Source of the DNA: Candidatus Ornithoclostridium excrementipullorum
Lineage (GTDB): Bacteria > Bacillota > Clostridia > Christensenellales > UBA3700
Direction: 5' to 3'
Assembly: GCA_018716085.1 (NCBI GenBank)
Contig: DVKK01000004.1
Location: forward strand, 1-62,134
DNA: 62,134 nucleotides
The stretch's first letter is position 1. Each line of letters starts with the position of its first letter. Shown here piece by piece: positions 55,969 through 62,134 of this stretch. The notes beneath the pieces were generated by a model, which was not told the origin of the DNA, did not search any database, and saw nothing but the letters and a program-made list of their open reading frames with translations. A program made the translations under genes and the position numbers.

Positions 55969-57030
55969 TTACTTAAGTTCGGAGAAGTACTTGATCGTCC
56001 TTACCATCTGGCTGGTGTAGGAGTTCTCGTTGTCGTACCACGAAACGACCTGTACCTGATAGGTGTCGTCGTCGATCTTGCTGACCATGGTCTGCGTAGC
56101 GTCGAACAGCGAGCCGTATCTCATACCGATAACGTCGGAAGAAACGATCTCGTCGGTGTTGTAACCGAAGGACTCGGTAGCCTCGGACTTCATAGCCTCG
56201 TTGATGCCTTCCTTGGTGACGTCCTTACCCTTGACGACGGCGATGAGGATGGTCGTGGAACCGGTAGCGGTAGGAACACGCTGCGCGGCGCCGATCAGCT
56301 TGCCGTTGAGTTCGGGAATGACCAGACCGATCGCCTTCGCGGCGCCGGTGCTGTTGGGAACGATGTTCTGAGCGCCCGCTCTGGATCTTCTGAGGTCGCC
56401 CTTTCTCTGCGGACCGTCGAGGATCATCTGATCGCCGGTGTAAGCGTGAACGGTGGTCATGATACCGCTGACGATCGGAGCGTAGTCGTTGAGAGCCTTT
56501 GCCATGGGGGCGAGGCAGTTGGTCGTGCAGGACGCGGCGGAAATGATCGTGTCGTCCGCCTTGAGGGTCTTGTGGTTGACGTTGTAGACGATGGTCGGAA
56601 GATCGTTGCCCGCGGGAGCGGAGATGACGACCTTTCTCGCGCCGGCGTCGATATGAGCCTGCGCCTTCGCCTTGCTGGTGTAGAAGCCGGTGCACTCGAG
56701 CACGACGTCTACTTTGAGTTCCTTCCAGGGAAGCTCCGCAGCCTTTGCCATAGCGTAGATGGTGATCTCCTTGCCGTCTACGGTGATGCTGCCGGGAGTG
56801 ACTACGGTCTTGCCGTCCTCAGCCATAACGGCGTCCTTGTAGGTGACGGTATGACCCATAGCGACGTAGTTGCCCTGCATGGTGTCGTATTTGAGAAGAT
56901 GAGCGAGCATCTTGGGGCTGGTCAGGTCGTTGATCGCGACGATCTCGTAACCCTCGGCGCCGAACATCTGTCTGAAAGCAAGTCTGCCGATGCGGCCGAA
57001 GCCGTTGATAGCTACTCTTACATTTGCCAT
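55969..57030 (-). CDS. gap: Glyceraldehyde-3-phosphate dehydrogenase
   Basis: 353 aa. NAD site '[17 protein letters not shown]', catalytic Cys in '[13 protein letters not shown]', '[14 protein letters not shown]' at the C-terminus. Central glycolytic oxidation step. A little longer than the common 335 aa. GGAGG before the ATG. Confidence 0.97.
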   Translation of the reverse strand: MANVRVAINGFGRIGRLAFRQMFGAEGYEIVAINDLTSPKMLAHLLKYDTMQGNYVAMGHTVTYKDAVMAEDGKTVVTPGSITVDGKEITIYAMAKAAELPWKELKVDVVLECTGFYTSKAKAQAHIDAGARKVVISAPAGNDLPTIVYNVNHKTLKADDTIISAASCTTNCLAPMAKALNDYAPIVSGIMTTVHAYTGDQMILDGPQRKGDLRRSRAGAQNIVPNSTGAAKAIGLVIPELNGKLIGAAQRVPTATGSTTILIAVVKGKDVTKEGINEAMKSEATESFGYNTDEIVSSDVIGMRYGSLFDATQTMVSKIDDDTYQVQVVSWYDNENSYTSQMVRTIKYFSELK

Positions 57031-57096
57031 AATATATTGTCCTCCAAAAATGATTCCGTTTTCAGGCTCTGGGAGCCCCCTTTCGGGTTCGCAATA

Positions 57097-57125
57097 ATTT
57101 TAACAATTATCGCGTGATTTTGCAA
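57097..57125 (-). promoter_or_regulatory. Promoter of gap
   Basis: Minus-strand TTGCAA (57120-57125), 17 bases, TAAAAT (57097-57102); the leader is about 60 bases with a small GGCTC...GAGCC hairpin. Confidence 0.7.
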
Positions 57126-57184
57126 CTGATTGCGATCAAGTTTTTCGCGTGCGCGCATTTAAGACAATAATCGCGCTATGCTCT

Positions 57185-58798
57185 TTATGCGGGGAAGGAA
57201 TCGGCGTTCCTCACCGACAGCTCGTTCCTGCCTTCGTCTATAAGCTGTTGCAGGAACTCGTTGGCGCTGCCGCTCGCGTCGAGAAGCATGATCTCAAGAC
57301 TGCCCGACGCCGTATCGTCGAAAGTGGTCTCTTCGAACTCGCAGTTCGCTCCGCCGATATACACGCGCGCCGCCTCGCTGTCCATAAAGCAGTATTCGCC
57401 GAGCTTCGTGACCGAGGACGGGATACAGACGCTGCCCTTCACTCCCGCGAGTCCGTAACTGCTTATCTCCCTTATGTCGATCATGTCGAGCAGGAAGTCA
57501 AACGAATTGTGCGACGCGAGCGCGGTCTCGGGATCGGAGTCGTTGGAGCAGGTTTCGGGATCGAACGCGCCGATGTAGGCGTACATGACCGTACCTGTGG
57601 AATCCGTAAGGATCCAATGCTCTTTTACTTCGCCTACGCCGTCGTCGCCGAACTCGACGTAGCTCATCAGATCGACAAGCATATAGCCGGAAGCGTTGAC
57701 GGTGAAGTTTATGCTCGTGGCCTGGGAGCCGACGTTGGAGAACGCGCCGTCGCCTATCGACGCGATCTGCTCTCCTATCGTGAACGTGCCCAGTCTGACG
57801 CAGCCGTAAAACGCCAAAGTCGGGATAGCCGTGACGCTCTCGGGCAGAGATATAGTCCTCAGACGGCTGCAATTCTTGAATATACCCTCGCCTATCTCGT
57901 AGAGCTCGGACGGATCGTCCGTACCGCCGAAAGTCACGGTGTTGAGATAAGTGCAGCCCGAGAACGCATACTCGCCTATCCTGCCGACCGAAGAGGGGAT
58001 ATTGATCGAAGTAAAACTCGAATAAGTGTTTTCCGCGAACGCGTACGCTCCGATATAAGTGAGCGAGGACGGAAGTGTCACGTTGTTGACGTGAGTGTTC
58101 CTGAACGCGCTCTCGCCGATGTTTTCCAGAGCGCTGTCGGAAGCAAACGTCACGGTCCTCAGACTGTCGCAGTTGTAGAATATCCTGTTGGGCAGAGCGC
58201 TGAGCCTGCTTCCTATCGAAACGGAGATAAGATCGCCGCAGTCCATAAACGCTTCCACCCCTATGTTGGTCACGGTTTCGGGGATCTCGAATACGTTCTC
58301 TCCGTCGGCGCCGCTGGTGACGAGCGACGAGCAGCCTTCGAACGCGCTGTCCCCGATCGTCGTCAGAGATGCGGGCATCTTGACCCTTTCGAGCGAAGTG
58401 CAGTCCTCGAACGCGCTGTCGGGTATCTCGGTAAGACTGTCGGGCAGAGATACGTACACGATGTCGGTATTGTCCTCGAACACCCTGTCCGCGAGCTCGA
58501 TCATATTGATCTCTTCGCTGAATATCACCTCTTCGACGCCTGTGCCGTCGAGAAATCCCGCTTCGACGTATGCGACGCGTCTGCCGCCTATCCTTGCGGG
58601 GATCGTGATCGTCTTGTCGTCTCCCTCGTAACGGATTATGGTAGCCGTGCTGCCGCTCGTTTCATAGACGAAACCGCCGCTGCGCATCTCTCCGTCCGAA
58701 GAGGAGTAAGTGCCTATGAAATAGCCTCCGACGGCGACGAGCACTACGGCTATCGCCGCGACGACGCAAATAAGTATCGTTGTCTGCTTCTTTGTCAT
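57185..58798 (-). CDS. BspA-like leucine-rich repeat surface protein
   Basis: 537 aa from the ATG at 58796-58798 (AAGGA upstream). N-terminal membrane anchor (about residues 8-30), then about a dozen LRR_5 repeats of the form 'LTTIGDSAFEGCSSL', 'VGRIGEYAFSGCTYL'. BspA-type repeats are common on gut bacterial and protist surfaces and bind host or microbial ligands. No cell-wall sorting signal seen; anchored by the N-terminal helix. Confidence 0.9.
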   Translation of the reverse strand: MTKKQTTILICVVAAIAVVLVAVGGYFIGTYSSSDGEMRSGGFVYETSGSTATIIRYEGDDKTITIPARIGGRRVAYVEAGFLDGTGVEEVIFSEEINMIELADRVFEDNTDIVYVSLPDSLTEIPDSAFEDCTSLERVKMPASLTTIGDSAFEGCSSLVTSGADGENVFEIPETVTNIGVEAFMDCGDLISVSIGSRLSALPNRIFYNCDSLRTVTFASDSALENIGESAFRNTHVNNVTLPSSLTYIGAYAFAENTYSSFTSINIPSSVGRIGEYAFSGCTYLNTVTFGGTDDPSELYEIGEGIFKNCSRLRTISLPESVTAIPTLAFYGCVRLGTFTIGEQIASIGDGAFSNVGSQATSINFTVNASGYMLVDLMSYVEFGDDGVGEVKEHWILTDSTGTVMYAYIGAFDPETCSNDSDPETALASHNSFDFLLDMIDIREISSYGLAGVKGSVCIPSSVTKLGEYCFMDSEAARVYIGGANCEFEETTFDDTASGSLEIMLLDASGSANEFLQQLIDEGRNELSVRNADSFPA

Positions 58799-58844
58799 GA
58801 TCTTTTCCTTGTGCGGATTTGCCACGTCTTACGACGGCGCGTAT

Positions 58845-58874
58845 ATTATAACACACGCACGCGCATTTTTACAA
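58845..58874 (-). promoter_or_regulatory. Promoter of the BspA-like gene
   Basis: Minus-strand TTGTAA (58869-58874), 18 bases, TATAAT (58845-58850). Confidence 0.65.
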
Positions 58875-58928
58875 TAAAAATATAAGGTTTTCGCTCATAC
58901 GGCGGACAGACGGAGTCTATCGGCGTTT

Positions 58929-60524
58929 TCAGCCGCCTGCGGACAGTTTTTTCGCCGCCGCGAGAGCGGCTTTTATCCCGTCCACGGCGGACGAAGTTAT
59001 TCCTCCGGCATACCCCGCGCCTTCGCCGCAAGGCATAAGCCCCTTTACGGAACTGTCGAAATTTTCGTCCCTCAGTATCCTTACGGGCGACGACGAACGC
59101 GTTTCGGTGCCAGTAAGCAGGGCGTCGGGCGCGTCGAATCCCTTTATCTTCCGCCCGAAAACGGGCAGGGCCTCTTTCAGCCCCGATATCACGAAAGGCG
59201 GCAGACACTCGGACAGATCGGCAAAAGCCACCCCCCGAGGATAGCTCGGAGCGACCGCTCCGACGCGGTTGGGACCTTTCCCGAGCAGCGAGCCCGCCGT
59301 CTGACATACCCCGCGGTATCCGCCCGATACCGCGAACGCCGCGCGCTCTATATCTCTCTGGAAGCGAACGCCCGCAAGCGCGTCTTCCGCCCCGTAATCG
59401 CTTTCTCTCACGCCGACGAGCAGCGCGCTGTTCGCGTTTGCTCCGTCCCGCGCGCTTTCGCTCATCCCGTTGGTCACCACTCCGCCCTCCTCGGAAGACG
59501 CGGCGACTACATAGCCGCCGGGACACATACAGAAAGTATAACATCCCCTTCCGTCCGACGTGCGGCAGGAAAGTTTGTAATCCGCGGCGGGAAGCTCTTT
59601 TCTCGCGAAACCGTACTGCGCAACGTCTATGTCGCGCTGTAAATGCTCGATCCTGACGCCGACCGCGAACGGCTTGGGCGTCATTAGCACGCGCCCGTCA
59701 AGTCTTTCGAACACGTCGCGCGCGCTGTGCCCCACCGCAAGCACGCATACGCGGGCAGGTATCGAATACGTTCCCTGAGGACCTATGACGGTTATTTCGG
59801 AAAGCGCGCCGTTTTCCGTACGGAAATCGACGAATTTGTTGTTGAACCGAACTTCTCCGCCCTCTTCGGTTATCCTGCGGCGCATCTCGGCGACTACCGA
59901 TACGAGCCTGTCGGTGCCGATATGCGGTTTAGCGTCCACGGTTATCTCGTGTCCCGCGCCTGCGTCCGCAAACTCGCGCAGCACGGTGGCGATCAATCCG
60001 TCCGATATCCCGGTGGCGAGTTTTCCGTCCGAAAACGTTCCCGCTCCTCCTTCGCCGAACTGGATATTGCTTTCGGGATCGAGCGCTCCGCCGGACGCGA
60101 AGGCTCTGACCTTGCGGGTCCTCTCCTCTACGCTGTCGCCGCGCTCCAACACTATCGGCTTATATCCCGCATATGCCAGCGTAAGCGCGCAGAAAAGCCC
60201 TGCGGGACCGCTTCCTACGACTACGGGACGCACGTCCGTTTCCTTGCCGCAAGCGGCGCGGCGGGCTATCTCTCGCAGAGTTTCCGTCTTTCCGACGGCG
60301 GCGAAGCCCTTCTCTCTCGCCGCAGCTTCGGCTTCGGCGGATAGCTCCGCGCCTACGGTGAGTACGTATTTTATATCGGGTTTCCTGCGGCAATCCAGCG
60401 ACTTTCTCAACACCTCGACTCTCTTTACCTCGCCCGCAGGCACGCCGAGCAACGCCGCAGCCTTTCGCACGACGTCGTCTTTGCCGTATCCGATCGGTAC
60501 CGTAAGCCCGTTCAGCTTTATCAT
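58929..60524 (-). CDS. FAD-dependent dehydrogenase (COG2509 type)
   Basis: 531 aa from the ATG at 60522-60524 (GGAGAA upstream), overlapping the previous stop as ATGA. FAD-binding 'VVVGSGPAGLFCALTLAYAG' (about residue 96 on), 'FGEGGAGTFSDGKL', 'VLAVGHSARDVFE', and a C-terminal 'MPCGEGAGYAGGI'. The first 90 residues are a ferredoxin-like cap typical of the group. Reaction unknown. Confidence 0.9.
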   Translation of the reverse strand: MIKLNGLTVPIGYGKDDVVRKAAALLGVPAGEVKRVEVLRKSLDCRRKPDIKYVLTVGAELSAEAEAAAREKGFAAVGKTETLREIARRAACGKETDVRPVVVGSGPAGLFCALTLAYAGYKPIVLERGDSVEERTRKVRAFASGGALDPESNIQFGEGGAGTFSDGKLATGISDGLIATVLREFADAGAGHEITVDAKPHIGTDRLVSVVAEMRRRITEEGGEVRFNNKFVDFRTENGALSEITVIGPQGTYSIPARVCVLAVGHSARDVFERLDGRVLMTPKPFAVGVRIEHLQRDIDVAQYGFARKELPAADYKLSCRTSDGRGCYTFCMCPGGYVVAASSEEGGVVTNGMSESARDGANANSALLVGVRESDYGAEDALAGVRFQRDIERAAFAVSGGYRGVCQTAGSLLGKGPNRVGAVAPSYPRGVAFADLSECLPPFVISGLKEALPVFGRKIKGFDAPDALLTGTETRSSSPVRILRDENFDSSVKGLMPCGEGAGYAGGITSSAVDGIKAALAAAKKLSAGG

Positions 60525-61756
60525 GATATGTTCTCCGTTATCGAGCGGGCGCACGCCGCCGCGCTCGACCATGCCCATTGGAGATTGAAACCTCCGCATT
60601 CGCCGTCCACGTCCAGAGCTTCGCCTATCGCATACAGTCCGCGGTCCGTCAACGACATCATCGTGCGAGGGTCGAAAGCCGAAACTTCCAATCCTCCGCA
60701 GACGACCTGAGCCTGCTTTATCTGAGGAGCCTCTCCGGCAAGAGCCGTCGTGCATCTGAGAGCCGCGGCAACGGCGGAGCATCTGCCCTCTTTGGGATCG
60801 GAGGGACGAAGCCCCGCAATGACCGCGAGTTTTTCGGCAAGCGCACGCGGTACGAAACCGTTGAGCGAACCTCTTATGTCGTACGCCGGGGCGGAAGATA
60901 TAAGTTTTTCCGCATACGCGGCGCTTATGTCGGGCGCAAAATCGAGCGCCAGCGAAAGGTCTTTCCTGCCGGCGCGCAGAGCGCGGGCATATGCCGACGA
61001 AAGCTCGAACGCGAGCATCCCCGAAAGCGCGTCGTCCCTGAATAAGACCTCTCCGCGCCTGTCGGCGAGTATCTCTTCTCCCGACGTCAATATTCCGCGC
61101 GCGATCGCTCTCACTCCGGACACTCCCTTGAAAAGCGCCGTGGGTATAGGCGCTATCGCCGGCACGCAGGCGGTGCGTTTATATCCGAGCGAAGTCATCA
61201 GCGACAGCGAATCCTTTCCTAAAGTCGCATTGCTTCCGCAGGCAAAGACCACGTTTGCCGCAAAAAATTCTTTTTCCTCTCCTCCTGTCGCGGCACGCAC
61301 GCGGTAACCTCCGCGGAGTCTTTCAATACCTGACGCCTCCGACGAAACCGTCATGCGTATGCCAAGCCGCTCGACGGCGGCAACAAACGCGTTGACGACG
61401 CACCCAGAATTGTTGCCGTACGGGTAAAGTCTGCCGTCCTTTTCGCGCACGGGTACGCCAAGCGAGGCAAAAAACGCCGCGGTTTCGGCAGGTCCGAACG
61501 CTTGCAGAGCGGGCGCAACGAATATCGGATCGTTGTAGCGCGCAGGCGATACGGCAGAGTTTGACAGATTGCACCTGCCGTTGCCCGTCGCGGCAAGCTT
61601 GACGCACGCTCTCGCGTCCCTTTCCGACACGGCGACGCGTACGCCTTTCTGCGCAAGCATTATCGCGCACGCGGTGCCTGCGGCTCCCGCGCCTATTATC
61701 AGCACGTCGTATCTCTCGTTTCCGCGATTCCCTGCGGCTTTCAGATCGGTCTTCAT
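60521..61756 (-). CDS. NAD(P)/FAD-dependent oxidoreductase (BaiN/HI0933 type)
   Basis: 411 aa. FAD site 'VLIIGAGAAGTACAIMLAQ' (residues 18-36), family segments 'ATGNGRCNLSNS' and C-terminal 'GECGGFNLQWAWSSA'. Related proteins include the bile-acid reductase BaiN, but the family is broad and the substrate is unknown. No ribosome site; a -10 box ends six bases before the ATG. Confidence 0.92.
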   Translation of the reverse strand: MKTDLKAAGNRGNERYDVLIIGAGAAGTACAIMLAQKGVRVAVSERDARACVKLAATGNGRCNLSNSAVSPARYNDPIFVAPALQAFGPAETAAFFASLGVPVREKDGRLYPYGNNSGCVVNAFVAAVERLGIRMTVSSEASGIERLRGGYRVRAATGGEEKEFFAANVVFACGSNATLGKDSLSLMTSLGYKRTACVPAIAPIPTALFKGVSGVRAIARGILTSGEEILADRRGEVLFRDDALSGMLAFELSSAYARALRAGRKDLSLALDFAPDISAAYAEKLISSAPAYDIRGSLNGFVPRALAEKLAVIAGLRPSDPKEGRCSAVAAALRCTTALAGEAPQIKQAQVVCGGLEVSAFDPRTMMSLTDRGLYAIGEALDVDGECGGFNLQWAWSSAAACARSITENIS

Positions 61757-61762
61757 ATTTTT

Positions 61763-61791
61763 ATTATAACAACCGAGGCGTCCGAGCGCAA
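61763..61791 (-). promoter_or_regulatory. Promoter of the FAD oxidoreductase pair, leaderless geometry
   Basis: Minus-strand TTGCGC (61786-61791), 17 bases, TATAAT (61763-61768), six bases, ATG. Confidence 0.72.
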
Positions 61792-62084
61792 AGCATTAAA
61801 CGCACGGTTTGAATTTTGAACGCGAAAATACCTTATATTCCGTATATCGCCGCATTTTTCCGCGCGCAAATACCGTATTCTGCGGTCATTCCGCACAAAA
61901 GCCGCGCCCCGACCGCAAACCGTCCGCACGTCACGCCGACCGACGACGAGGACGAAAAAGTCTTCCGACCAAGCGGAATACCTCTGCCGTGATCTTGTTG
62001 TGAAAACAAGACCGATCTGCGCGCCGAATAAGGCATACTTGCCCGCCGCTGCATTCTCTCGCCATACCCGTCTTTACGCAAATA
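61792..62084. other. Intergenic stretch without a supported gene
   Basis: Short open frames here lack ribosome sites and family resemblance. Nothing else seen. Confidence 0.4.
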
Positions 62085-62134
62085 AAAATGCGCCGAGCCG
62101 CGGGGACAAAGCCGCCCGCCGAGCTGCGCATTTT
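62085..62134. terminator. Terminator-like hairpin at the right edge
   Basis: AAAAATGCGC (62085-62094) can pair with GCGCATTTT (62126-62134), with further G/C pairing inside. Probably ends a gene outside the window. Confidence 0.5.

Noticed and set aside
57089..57106. Rex site before gap
   Set aside because: Only the AACAA half fits; four or more mismatches in the rest.
61931..62131. Short minus-strand frames near the right edge
   Set aside because: No ribosome sites and they overlap a terminator-like hairpin.

Overview
The window reads as a chromosome segment of an anaerobic, fermentative Bacillota (Clostridia-like, probably uncultured gut) bacterium. Pointers are a class III ribonucleotide reductase, two rubrerythrin-type peroxide-defence genes with a PerR-type repressor, a FeoAAB ferrous-iron system with its small Cys-rich partner, bifunctional AdhE preceded by Rex-like operators, a GlgC/GlgD pair, and sigma-A promoters with a nearly invariant 17-bp spacer. 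The taxonomic placement is inference. Most of the window is GC-rich; roughly the first 6-7 kb is clearly more AT-rich and looks like an accessory island.

Layout. 1-4.1 kb (-): an island operon, XRE membrane regulator > large unknown protein with two R-x4-H motifs > nrdG > nrdD (N-terminus without an ATP-cone, cut by the window edge), driven by a promoter with a perfect palindromic operator. 4.2-6 kb (+): two unknown AT-rich genes. 6-8.9 kb (-): TetR + nucleoside phosphorylase under a double operator, then an SLC13/ArsB-type permease. 8.9-15.3 kb (-): the F1Fo ATP synthase operon atpB-E-F-A-G-D-C, which has no separate atpH: the delta C-terminal domain is fused to the front of alpha and the delta N-terminal domain is absent; subunit c has a long exported-looking N-terminal extension. 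15.5-19.5 kb (-): two DtxR-like regulators, feoA, feoA, feoB and a FeoB-associated Cys-rich peptide, with repeated GGTTAGC-N4-GCTAACC boxes. 19.6-20.8 kb (+): rubrerythrin and a flavin reductase-like protein. 20.9-26.7 kb (-): fructose-bisphosphate aldolase, then an operon plsY-ychF-argS-M29 aminopeptidase. 27-32 kb: a membrane-anchored exported protein (+), TetR-metallophosphoesterase-radical SAM operon (-), a lipoprotein (-). 32-37 kb (-): adhE with two Rex-like sites; apbE plus a NusG-domain-II protein. 37-40 kb (+): DUF1846 protein, perR-like gene, reverse rubrerythrin. 40-41.9 kb (-): GntR(YtrA-type)-ABC ATPase-permease. 42-52.6 kb (-): glycogen operon glgB-glgC-glgD-glgA-(internal promoter)-glgP-GH13 enzyme. 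52.8-62 kb: ABC-F ATPase (+), two GNAT acetyltransferases, a small membrane protein, GAPDH, a BspA-like leucine-rich protein, and two overlapping FAD oxidoreductases (all -).

How it works together: the genes describe sugar storage as glycogen, glycolysis (Fba, GAPDH) and NADH re-oxidation to ethanol (AdhE), an ATP synthase of unusual build, iron uptake under DtxR-like control and PerR-type peroxide defence. The observations I rate highest are the delta-alpha fusion ATP synthase, at least six promoters placed so that the transcript would begin at or within a few bases of the start codon (leaderless mRNAs), the Lys/Ala-rich tails on GlgA and GlgB, and the XRE/R-x4-H/NrdG/NrdD operon, the best candidate here for an undescribed accessory system. 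No tRNA, rRNA, CRISPR array or insertion sequence was seen.
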